This document shows positions 1 through 5,397 of a stretch of DNA of 8,067 nt, in pieces. The notes under the pieces are model-generated. The model ran no database searches and was not told the origin of the DNA. It worked only from the letters and a program-made list of their open reading frames with translations. Both the position numbers and the translations under genes were made by a program. Source of the DNA: an uncultured Lachnospiraceae bacterium (lineage in GTDB: Bacteria > Bacillota_A > Clostridia > Lachnospirales > Lachnospiraceae); contig CATOMC010000028.1 of NCBI GenBank assembly GCA_951801245.1, positions 1 to 8,067 on the forward strand, given 5' to 3'. How positions within the stretch are numbered: the stretch's first letter is position 1; each line of letters opens with the position of its first letter.

Positions 1-171
1 GACGGATTTACTACTTCTTTTACTACCATTGAGAGGGAAAACCTAAGAGGTTATGAGGGTATATAAGAACTTCTCCCCATATCTAAAATGCCGGGAAAGC
101 CCGAAAATACGGGCTATACCGACATATAAGAACTTCTAAAGAGATAATCTAAATTCACCATAAATTTTAAT
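1..171. other. Left edge, no secure gene; 14-bp direct repeats around a small hairpin
   Basis: I find no assignable gene here. The first 63 bases are open in plus frame 1 and end in TAA at 64-66, so this could be the last 21 codons of a gene entering from the left, but frame 2 is also open to a TAA at 44-46, so the call is undecidable. A 14-bp direct repeat, ATATAAGAACTTCT, occurs at 61-74 and 124-137. Its core AGAACTTCT is itself a dyad (AGAA-C-TTCT). Between the copies lies the inverted repeat GCCCG (99-103) / CGGGC (110-114), and an overlapping alternative pairing CGGG (92-95) / CCCG (100-103). There is no T-run, so it is not an intrinsic terminator. Paired operator-like sites are possible; this is inference. 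Confidence 0.4.
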
Positions 172-333
172 ATGAAAAGTTTACAAACACACTTAACTTT
201 TTCCGAAACTGACAATAAAGTATTGTCGGCAATCCATAAAAATCCATATATCAAGCCGCAGGAATTGCTTTTGTCCCTTGAGATTGGGAAAAGTTATGGC
301 GCTAACTTGACAGCCGTCCCTGCGGCTTTGTAA
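172..333 (+). CDS. Possible 53-residue protein resembling a cut-short winged-helix domain (uncertain)
   Basis: An ATG at 172 opens 53 codons to TAA at 331-333. Residues about 8-40 alternate in the way of a small helix-turn-helix domain: a D-N-K-V-L helix, then a N-P-Y-I turn and an E-L-L-L-S-L helix, the general look of AsnC or MarR-type N termini, but the recognition helix and wing are missing. The same frame stays open after the stop to TGA at 532-534 (334-534), so a longer gene broken by one nonsense codon is conceivable. Against coding: no ribosome site sits before the ATG, and the segment overlaps several perfect inverted repeats that could be RNA or operator structure. I do not recognise a function. 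Confidence 0.25.
   Translation: MKSLQTHLTFSETDNKVLSAIHKNPYIKPQELLLSLEIGKSYGANLTAVPAAL
209..328 (+). other. Cluster of nested inverted repeats, possible structured RNA
   Basis: Four helices can be drawn by eye. The first, at 209-229, is a 9-pair stem-loop whose core is GACAATA / TATTGTC around AAG, extended by one G-T and one C-G pair. Downstream, AAGCCGCAGG (253-262) is perfectly complementary to CCTGCGGCTT (319-328) and would enclose two smaller hairpins: TCCC (274-277) with GGGA (286-289), and AAGTTA (291-296) with TAACTT (303-308). The result is a three-way junction about 76 nt long. It lacks tRNA signature positions such as a TTC loop motif, and I could not match it to a riboswitch class I know. 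It lies upstream of the promoter at 385-413. It may simply be part of the overlapping short ORF. Confidence 0.35.
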
Positions 334-384
334 AGAGAATATTACAATAAAACTGATAAACAGCAACAATATAATATCTTTTTC

Positions 385-413
385 TTGAGAAAATCAGTGG
401 TTTGGGTTAAAAT
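385..413 (+). promoter_or_regulatory. Sigma-A-like promoter upstream of the 77-residue gene
   Basis: TTGAGA at 385-390 and TAAAAT at 408-413, each one base off consensus, are separated by exactly 17 bases. Transcription would start near 420 and give a leader of roughly 125 nt before the ATG at 545. It points at the 77-residue gene and makes it unlikely that the open frame 334-534 is translated. Confidence 0.5.
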
Positions 414-544
414 ATTATCTGCAGGCACGCTGTTTTGCTGTATCACAAGCACTGGCATCTTTTGCTTATGGCAGGGAACGTGGGAATTTTTGTCAGGAGA
501 ACATAAAGAACATATCGTGAAGCAGGAATCATGAGGTAAGACAA

Positions 545-778
545 ATGCGGGAGATGGAGTTTAAGATGGAACGTCCCGGACTTTTGCAAAAGGGTGACAG
601 GGTCACGGTGACAGAGGGCGTTCTCCCAAGTAATTATTATTATACGATAGATCCGGCTCTTGCCATGTCTGGCAATTTCCCTTTTCGGGAGCGGATGCTG
701 GAGCGGGAAGGCGTTGTGACAGAGATTATTGAAAACGCCAGGGGATTCTATGTAAAGGCAGTGTTTGGAGATGTGTGA
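545..778 (+). CDS. Small protein of unknown function, 77 residues
   Basis: I do not recognise a named family. The protein is soluble, with no signal peptide or membrane segment. After a charged lead it reads L-Q-K-G-D-R-V-T-V-T near residues 14-23, then a N-Y-Y-Y patch, and ends in a V-V-T-E-I-I...G-F-Y-V-K-A-V-F strand pair. A K-G-D-x-V opening and a G-V-V-x-x-I close are typical of small SH3-like beta barrels (as in KOW or CarD-like folds), so a five-stranded barrel is a reasonable guess, no more. The ATG at 545 has GAGGT at 533-537 with a 7-base spacer. An internal ATG at 566 also has GGAG at 556-559 six bases away and would give 70 residues starting M-E-R-P. A good promoter lies at 385-413. 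No terminator is seen before ridA. Confidence 0.7.
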   Translation: MREMEFKMERPGLLQKGDRVTVTEGVLPSNYYYTIDPALAMSGNFPFRERMLEREGVVTEIIENARGFYVKAVFGDV

Positions 779-821
779 ATGGAATAATATCTGTCTGCAG
801 GCAAAGCAGAGAGAGTATTAG

Positions 822-895
822 ATAAAGTTCAGTATATTGGAAAACCGAGTATCATAAATAAAGTTCCATATATTGGAAAGACGCGTATATCATAA
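822..895 (+). repeat. Two tandem imperfect 36-38-bp repeats upstream of ridA
   Basis: Copy 1 is at 822-857 and copy 2 at 858-895, directly abutting. Both begin ATAAAGTTC and share TATATTGGAAA and a closing ATCATAA. Copy 2 contains a hyphenated dyad, TTCCA-TATAT-TGGAA (865-879 region), while in copy 1 the left arm is changed to TTCAG. The arrangement sits 31 bases before the ridA start, where operator sites would be expected. I could not fit a convincing -35/-10 pair in this gap. Confidence 0.6.
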
Positions 896-925
896 AAAGA
901 CTGAAAAGGGAAAGGAAGAAAAGTT

Positions 926-1306
926 ATGTTAACTAAAGTGTCAACGGACAAAGCACCGGCGGCCATCGGACCATATTCTCAGGGTATCATGGCAGGAGAT
1001 TTTCTTTTTGCATCGGGACAGATTCCCATTGACCCTGCCACGGGAGAGATTACCGGCAAAGATGTGACCGAACAGGCAGAGCAGGTTATGAAAAATGTGG
1101 GAGCCATCCTGGCAGAGGCGGGTACAGACTATACCAAAGTGGTAAAGACGACTTGTTTTCTGGCAGAAATGGCGGACTTTGCAGCCTTTAACGCGGTGTA
1201 TGAGAAGTATTTTACCGAAAAACCGGCCAGGAGCTGTGTGGCAGTCAAGCAGCTTCCCAAGGATGTGCTGTGTGAGGTGGAAGTGACAGCATATGTAAAA
1301 GCGTGA
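926..1306 (+). CDS. RidA family enamine/imine deaminase
   Basis: RidA (YjgF/YER057c/UK114 family) is a cytosolic trimer that hydrolyses reactive enamines and imines released by PLP enzymes such as threonine dehydratase, giving 2-oxo acids and ammonia. At 126 residues the length is normal. The sequence shows the family's A-P-A-A-I-G-P-Y-S-Q motif (10-19), S-G-Q-I-P (30-34), and the P-A-R-S-C block near the C terminus. R102 corresponds to the substrate-carboxylate arginine (R105 in E. coli), with C104 and E117 matching C107 and E120, so it should be a catalytically competent RidA. AAGGAAG at 912-918 lies 7 bases before the ATG. Its stop is five bases before the next start, making it the first gene of a three-gene operon. 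Confidence 0.95.
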   Translation: MLTKVSTDKAPAAIGPYSQGIMAGDFLFASGQIPIDPATGEITGKDVTEQAEQVMKNVGAILAEAGTDYTKVVKTTCFLAEMADFAAFNAVYEKYFTEKPARSCVAVKQLPKDVLCEVEVTAYVKA

Positions 1307-1311
1307 AGAGA

Positions 1312-1803
1312 ATGGAAAACATAATTTTGATCGGTATGCCCGGTGTGGGTAAGAGTACCGTGGGTGTTGTGCTTGCCAAGAAATTGGGATATGCCTTTAT
1401 GGATGCGGATCTGGTCATCCAGAGCAGGGAAGGGAAACTTTTGCATGAGATTATTTCCGAGCGGGGCGTGGAGGGTTTCTGGCAGGTGGAGGAGGAAGTG
1501 AATGCTTCCATTCAGACTGACCGGACGGTCATTGCCACAGGCGGCAGTGCCGTCTATGGGGATAAGGCCATGGCACATTATAAACAGATCGGAAAGGTCG
1601 TGTATCTAGCGCTTCCTTTAGAGGATATCAGAAAACGACTGGGTGATCTGGATGAGCGGGGTGTGACACTGCGGGAGGGACAGGATCTCGCGGCACTTTA
1701 CGAAGAACGTATCCCACTGTATGAACGGTATGCCGATGTCAGGATAGACTGTGAACATCTGTCAATTAGAGAAGTCGTAGAGAAGATTGCGGCACAGAAA
1801 TGA
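1312..1803 (+). CDS. Shikimate kinase family protein (atypical active site)
   Basis: Shikimate kinase phosphorylates shikimate on its 3-hydroxyl with ATP in the chorismate pathway. The 163 residues show a Walker A loop G-M-P-G-V-G-K-S-T (8-16), the D-A-D pair (31-33) that contacts shikimate, a glycine segment at 76-79, a lid at about 112-124, and L-Y-E-R-Y-A-D (136-142) whose R138 fits the second shikimate-binding arginine. Two oddities: the usual F-R after the first substrate loop is F56-W57, and the G-G-G triplet is G-G-S (77-79). This matches my memory of a clostridial subgroup annotated as shikimate kinase, so another substrate is possible. A GTG at 1303 overlaps the ridA stop, but ATG 1312 gives the normal family N terminus. 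Its TGA overlaps the ribosome site of the next gene. Confidence 0.85.
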   Translation: MENIILIGMPGVGKSTVGVVLAKKLGYAFMDADLVIQSREGKLLHEIISERGVEGFWQVEEEVNASIQTDRTVIATGGSAVYGDKAMAHYKQIGKVVYLALPLEDIRKRLGDLDERGVTLREGQDLAALYEERIPLYERYADVRIDCEHLSIREVVEKIAAQK

Positions 1804-1810
1804 GGGAAAA

Positions 1811-2428
1811 ATGGACAAAAAAGCAATGTATAAATTATCTTATGGACTGTTTGTGCTTACCTCCGGTATGGACGGAAAGGACAGCGGGTGTATCATTAAC
1901 ACGGCACAGCAGGTGACTTCTGAGCCGAACAGGATCAGTATCGCCGTAAATAAGTCGAACTTTACCCACGATCTGGTTAAGCAAAGCGGACGCTTTAATA
2001 TTTCAACCATAAGTCAGGCGGCGGAGTTTGAGCTGTTTAAGCACTTTGGCTTCCAGTCTGGTCGGGAAGTGGATAAATTTGCGGGATATGGAGAGTGTAA
2101 GCGCAGTGCCAACGGCCTATATTATGTGACGGCAGGCACCAACAGCTATATCAGTGCTACAGTGGAGCAGACCGTTGACCTGGGCAGTCATACGCTGTTT
2201 ATCGCTTCCGTAGACGATATGGAAGTACTTTCAGATACTGCATCGGCTACTTATGAGTATTATCAGTCATCGATAAAGCCCAAACCGCAGCAGACGGTTC
2301 AGACAGGAAAGACAGTATGGCGCTGTACGGTTTGTGGTTATGTTTATGAGGGAGAGGAACTGCCTGCTGACTTCATCTGTCCGCTTTGTAAGCATCCGGC
2401 CTCGGATTTTGAAAAGGTGACACAGTGA
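1811..2428 (+). CDS. Flavin reductase domain fused to rubredoxin (high-molecular-weight rubredoxin type)
   Basis: The 205-residue product joins two redox modules. Residues 1-150 resemble the FMN-binding split-barrel flavin reductase/flavoredoxin family, with the typical G-C-I-I-N-T-A-Q-Q-V-T (26-36) and N-K-S-N-F-T (47-52) segments. Residues 170-201 form a short rubredoxin-like iron site with C172, C175, C190 and C193 in two C-x-x-C pairs. The loop between the pairs is only 14 residues, nearer to rubrerythrin tails than to free rubredoxin. The same architecture is known from Moorella Hrb, which passes electrons from NADH to the flavodiiron protein FprA for oxygen or nitric oxide removal. No FprA lies in the window. 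ATG 1811 has AGGG at 1803-1806; the in-frame TTG at 1787 lies inside the kinase gene. Last gene of the ridA operon. Confidence 0.88.
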   Translation: MDKKAMYKLSYGLFVLTSGMDGKDSGCIINTAQQVTSEPNRISIAVNKSNFTHDLVKQSGRFNISTISQAAEFELFKHFGFQSGREVDKFAGYGECKRSANGLYYVTAGTNSYISATVEQTVDLGSHTLFIASVDDMEVLSDTASATYEYYQSSIKPKPQQTVQTGKTVWRCTVCGYVYEGEELPADFICPLCKHPASDFEKVTQ

Positions 2429-2513
2429 CCAAAACGCTCTGTAAAAGACATGCGGAGAGAACTGGCGGCATGTGACAGCGAGAGTTTGAAGCATTTTGGA
2501 AACAAAACTTAAG

Positions 2514-2559
2514 AACGGAGTGTGTCCGACAATCATAGTATTGCCGGATACACTCCGTT
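2514..2559 (+). terminator. Long hairpin after the ridA-kinase-Hrb operon
   Basis: Arms 2514-2533 and 2540-2559 pair over 20 positions, with one G-T wobble and one A-C mismatch, around the loop CATAGT. The tail is only TTTATGG, so the U-tract is poor. Position after the last gene and the stem strength suggest a terminator or a 3' stabiliser. Confidence 0.6.
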
Positions 2560-2715
2560 TATGGTATAGAAAAATGCAGCGACGATTTTTTGTATAATCT
2601 TTGTAAAATAACAGAGACTAACAGTAATGTTTGCGCTTATTTTGCTTTTGATTAAAAAAGCAGACGAATAAGACACAGACGCAAAGAAAATTTGAAATGT
2701 GGAGGAATGCATAGA

Positions 2716-3072
2716 ATGGATTATTTCAATGCTTTTTGGGTGGGCGGCGTGATTTGCGCACTGGTACAGATTCTGATGGAAAAGACCAAGCTTCTGCCGG
2801 GGCGAATCATGGTGCTTTTGGTCTGCACGGGCGCGGTGATCAGTTTCTTTGGATGGTATGAACCCTTTATGGAATATGCGGGCGCGGGAGCCAGCGTGCC
2901 TCTGCTTGGGTATGGCAATATTCTGATGAAGGGCGTGCGGGAGGCTGTGGATGAGAGCGGTTTTATCGGGCTGTTCCAGGGCGGTTTCAAGACCGGTGCG
3001 GTGGGATGCTCGGCGGCCCTGGTATTTGGATATCTGGCCAGTGTGGTGTTTCAGCCCAAGCCTAAAAAATAA
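2716..3072 (+). CDS. spoVAE: Stage V sporulation protein AE (SpoVAE)
   Basis: SpoVA proteins build the spore inner-membrane channel that loads dipicolinic acid into the forespore and releases it at germination. The 118-residue product has the family length and signatures: N-A-F-W-V-G-G-x-I-C-A-L-V-Q-I (5-19), K-T-K-L-L-P-G-R (23-30), E-Y-A-G-A-G-A-S-V-P-L-L-G (53-65) and K-G-V-R-E-A-V-D-E (72-80). Hydrophobic stretches at about 8-21, 31-47 and 93-112 make it an integral membrane protein. ATG 2716 is preferred: GGAGGA at 2701-2706 is nine bases upstream and the protein then starts M-D-Y-F; the ATG at 2707 is too close. spoVAC and spoVAD, usually adjacent, are not here, so this copy stands alone. 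A TATAAT at 2593-2598 has no convincing -35, and I saw no clear sigma-G site. Confidence 0.92.
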   Translation: MDYFNAFWVGGVICALVQILMEKTKLLPGRIMVLLVCTGAVISFFGWYEPFMEYAGAGASVPLLGYGNILMKGVREAVDESGFIGLFQGGFKTGAVGCSAALVFGYLASVVFQPKPKK

Positions 3073-3166
3073 TTTTATCAAAGTTGAAGACAAATGAATC
3101 ACAGGTTCGTTATAGTAGACAGAGACGTGAGGGAAGGAGGTAGATAGTATCGGACGGGAAGAACAA

Positions 3167-3712
3167 TTGTCAGCGCTGATTGATTCTTATCAGAATCTTG
3201 TTTTTTCTATCTGTTATAAGATGACATCGGACTATTTTGCCTCCGAGGACCTGGCGCAGGAGACGTTCCTTTCCGCTTATAAACATTTGGCGGAATTCGA
3301 CGGTAAATATGAGAAAGCATGGATCTGCCGGATTGCAACGAACAAATGTCTGGATTATCTGCAGAGTGCGGGAAGACGCAGCATTCCCATGGCAGATGTG
3401 GGAATGGAGCAGGCCCGGGGGCCGGATTCCGGCAGCAGTAAGAGTCCGGAATACAGTCGCCGGAAGGAGCAGGCTCTATGGCAGACACCGGAGAGCATTT
3501 GTCTGGAACAGGAAGTAAGAGAGACACTTCTGGCCAGATGTTTGTCATTGAAGCCTCCTTATGATGAAATATCCAAGGCATATTATTACGATGAGATAGA
3601 TATGGCAGAAATTGCCAAAAGGCGGGGCGCCAAGTTAAAGACCGTGCAGACGCAGATCTATCGGGCCAGAGGTATGTTACGCAAGATGTATATAAAGGAG
3701 AAAGGCGCATGA
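3167..3712 (+). CDS. ECF-type RNA polymerase sigma factor
   Basis: A group 4 (extracytoplasmic function) sigma factor that would redirect RNA polymerase when its anti-sigma partner lets go. From the TTG at 3167 it has 181 residues. Region 2 covers about 1-70, with D-L-A-Q-E-T-F-L-S-A-Y (28-38) and the region 2.4 segment A-W-I-C-R-I-A-T-N-K (51-60). A charged linker of about 45 residues follows, then region 4 (about 116-172) with its helix-turn-helix ending Q-T-Q-I-Y-R-A-R-G-M-L. The start is odd: AAGGAGG at 3134-3140 is 8 bases from an in-frame ATC at 3149, which would add I-G-R-E-E-Q and reach normal ECF length, while TTG 3167 is 26 bases away with no good site. The stop overlaps the next start (ATGA). 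Confidence 0.9.
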   Translation: MSALIDSYQNLVFSICYKMTSDYFASEDLAQETFLSAYKHLAEFDGKYEKAWICRIATNKCLDYLQSAGRRSIPMADVGMEQARGPDSGSSKSPEYSRRKEQALWQTPESICLEQEVRETLLARCLSLKPPYDEISKAYYYDEIDMAEIAKRRGAKLKTVQTQIYRARGMLRKMYIKEKGA

Positions 3713-4206
3713 TACATAATATAGAAGAAAAACAAAAATTGTATGAACGTCAATCTTCCGTCTCCGGGATACTGAGCGAGGAGGAACTTGCGAGACTGAT
3801 CGAACAGGTGGAGGAGCGGGAGATGCTGCATGCTCCGGTGCATATCAGGGAAAATGTGTTTGCTCAGATAAGCATGCAAAAACAGCGTGCGAAGAAATTA
3901 CAGCTTTTTTCGTATCGGGCCAAGGTGTTAGTGGGAATGGCGGCGGCCCTGACGGTGCTTTTCCTGGTGCCGGTGGAAGGCATCGGAGGAGCGGGAGTGC
4001 CACAGACAGGAATCTTTGGCCAAATATCCTGGAAAGAACAGGAAGAAACGGACGAAATAGAGAAAGAAGTCCTGAACAGACAAAAACAGATAGACCAGGC
4101 ATGTCAGAGGTATCAGGAAGAGCAGGAAAAAGAAAGCAACAGAGAAATCTATTTCACTGGCATAGAGAATAGGATCAGAAGTTTTAAGGAACGTATTTTT
4201 CAGTAA
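3709..4206 (+). CDS. Probable membrane anti-sigma factor, 165 residues
   Basis: I do not recognise the sequence family; the role is inferred from context and layout. Its ATG overlaps the sigma gene's TGA, the usual coupling of ECF sigma and anti-sigma genes, with AAGGAG at 3695-3700. The product has a charged cytoplasmic N-terminal part (1-70, with an E-E-E-L-A-R-L-I-E-Q helix at 24-33), one membrane segment (about 71-88), a G/P-rich hinge (91-104), then an outer part rich in E, K and Q (107-145) that probably forms a helix or coiled coil. The H-x-x-x-C-x-x-C site of zinc anti-sigma factors is absent. It would hold the sigma factor at the membrane until an envelope signal arrives. Confidence 0.75.
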   Translation: MIHNIEEKQKLYERQSSVSGILSEEELARLIEQVEEREMLHAPVHIRENVFAQISMQKQRAKKLQLFSYRAKVLVGMAAALTVLFLVPVEGIGGAGVPQTGIFGQISWKEQEETDEIEKEVLNRQKQIDQACQRYQEEQEKESNREIYFTGIENRIRSFKERIFQ

Positions 4207-4229
4207 AACAATCTAATGGGAGGATGAAA

Positions 4230-4829
4230 ATGATGAAGAAAAAGAAAAACAGATTTTGGCTATTTATTTTATCCCTGTGTCCGGGAGCAGGACATATGTA
4301 TATGGGATTTATGAAGATGGGAATTAGCCTTTTGCTCGGCTTTATGCTGCTTATTATGATTGTCTCCATCACAGGAATCGGAGCTTTTGCCGCTTTGCCG
4401 GTGGCACTGTATGTTTACAGCTTCTTTCATGCCAATAATATCGGCGGACTGGACGATGAGAAGTTTAATGCTCTGGAGGATGAGTATTTGCTGGGATTCG
4501 ATAATTTTGGGAGTCATCAGATAAAGATTGACCAGAAGATGAAGAAAATAGCAGCAGTAGCGCTAATCATTATTGGCTTGTATATGCTTTGGGATTTGGC
4601 ATTAGGAGCACTGTGGGATATTTTTGGATGGGATAATCAGGTTCTCAGGGCAGTATATTACTTTATGCGTCATGGTGTTCCCAGAGCTGTCATCGCAATT
4701 GTGATTGTCTGGCTTGGCGTGGTACTGCTTCGCGGAAAGAAGATTGTGAATGAGGGGACAGACGATAATCCGTCTCGGCAGGTCATTTCGTTAGAGCAAA
4801 AGGATGACAGCCAGGCTTCTGCGGATTAG
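4230..4829 (+). CDS. Multi-pass membrane protein with TM2-like N terminus
   Basis: A 199-residue membrane protein. After a basic M-M-K-K-K-K start, residues 9-31 read L-S-L-C-P-G-A-G-H-M-Y-M-G, the glycine/histidine/tyrosine pattern of TM2-domain proteins, followed by a long hydrophobic stretch (32-66). A soluble acidic loop (72-105) leads to two further membrane segments (about 107-128 and 152-168) and a polar tail. The last pair resembles DUF5668/LiaF-like membrane regions. Function unknown. It lies 23 bases after the anti-sigma gene, so it is probably a target or modulator of the same stress response. Start: GGGAGG at 4218-4223 directly abuts the ATG at 4224, so ATG 4230 (6-base spacer) or 4233 (9-base spacer) is more likely used. 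Confidence 0.8.
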   Translation: MMKKKKNRFWLFILSLCPGAGHMYMGFMKMGISLLLGFMLLIMIVSITGIGAFAALPVALYVYSFFHANNIGGLDDEKFNALEDEYLLGFDNFGSHQIKIDQKMKKIAAVALIIIGLYMLWDLALGALWDIFGWDNQVLRAVYYFMRHGVPRAVIAIVIVWLGVVLLRGKKIVNEGTDDNPSRQVISLEQKDDSQASAD

Positions 4830-4957
4830 TCTGCCTGCCGTGCAGAGATCGATCTGCTTGGGATTTATAGGTTGCGGATTCTGAAAGAACATGGAAGGCT
4901 GGCAAGCTGCAGTCTGTGAAAATACAAATCGGTGTTTGGGTTGGGAGGAGAGAATGT

Positions 4958-5305
4958 ATGGAGAAGTGTAGTGAGAAAATTATGGAAGAAAAGAAGGACG
5001 CAACAATACGGACGAGACGGGTCGGATCCGTGACTTTTGGTCTGACACTGATCTGCTTTGGCATCATGTTCCTGATACATATTGTGATACCGGCATTTCA
5101 TTACTATATTATTTTTCGCCTCTGGCCGATTGTCTTCATCCTGTTAGGGATAGAGATTCTGGTGGAAAACCATAAGAGCGGCCAGGAAGGATATAAATTT
5201 GTGTACGATTTTCCGGCTGTCATCATGCTGGCACTCATGCTGCTCTTTGCCATGATACTGGCGGCAATGGATTATGCGGTGATGTATGGCGGTATCTGGT
5301 ATTAA
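4958..5305 (+). CDS. Small LiaF/DUF5668-like membrane protein
   Basis: A 115-residue membrane protein, last gene of the sigma operon. A charged N-terminal tail (1-22) precedes three hydrophobic segments at about 24-45, 50-69 and 86-107. The segment R-L-W-P-I-V-F-I-L-L-G-I-E-I-L (54-68) carries the W-P-x-x-x-I-x-x-G pattern of the membrane part shared by LiaI/LiaF and DUF5668 proteins, which are linked to cell-envelope stress in Firmicutes. That fits its place behind an ECF sigma gene. Start: GGGAGGAG at 4943-4950 lies 7 bases before ATG 4958; a GTG at 4916 in the same frame has no ribosome site. The gap from the previous gene (4830-4957) has a small hairpin GCAGA / TCTGC at 4842-4857 but no terminator, so co-transcription is likely. 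Confidence 0.78.
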   Translation: MEKCSEKIMEEKKDATIRTRRVGSVTFGLTLICFGIMFLIHIVIPAFHYYIIFRLWPIVFILLGIEILVENHKSGQEGYKFVYDFPAVIMLALMLLFAMILAAMDYAVMYGGIWY

Positions 5306-5335
5306 AACCAGGAATCGTATAGAAACTATTGTATT

Positions 5336-5397
5336 GTTCCTTGCAAAGGAGCAAGAACACACAATCAACGTTGTAAATTCCGAAAAATTTTACAACG
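5336..5397. terminator. Two hairpins between convergent genes
   Basis: The first, 5336-5358, pairs GTTC+TTGC with GCAAGAAC around AAAGGA, with one bulged C. The second, CGTTGTAAA (5369-5377) with TTTACAACG (5389-5397), contains the TAA stop of the minus-strand gene. Neither has a long T-run. Their position between the end of the sigma operon and the end of the convergent gene suggests transcription stop or 3' protection for one or both directions. Confidence 0.4.

Noticed and set aside
253..328. tRNA, because the closed fold is 76 nt long
   Set aside because: The closing helix has 10 pairs, there is no TTC-type T loop, no D-arm pattern and no CCA end.
334..534. Open frame for a small membrane-like peptide ahead of the 77-residue gene
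   Set aside because: The only starts are TTG or GTG with no ribosome site, and the promoter at 385-413 lies inside the frame.
1129..1578. Minus-strand open frame opposite ridA and the kinase gene
   Set aside because: It spans two well-supported genes on the other strand and has no protein-like pattern or ribosome site.
2533..3102. Minus-strand open frame of 189 codons opposite spoVAE
   Set aside because: It is antisense to a clear SpoVAE gene and its composition (many H, Q, S, R) is that of a shadow frame.
3084..3116. Promoter TTGAAG / TATAGT before the sigma operon
   Set aside because: The spacer is 21 bases, too long for sigma-A, and I could not fit a typical ECF self-promoter with confidence.
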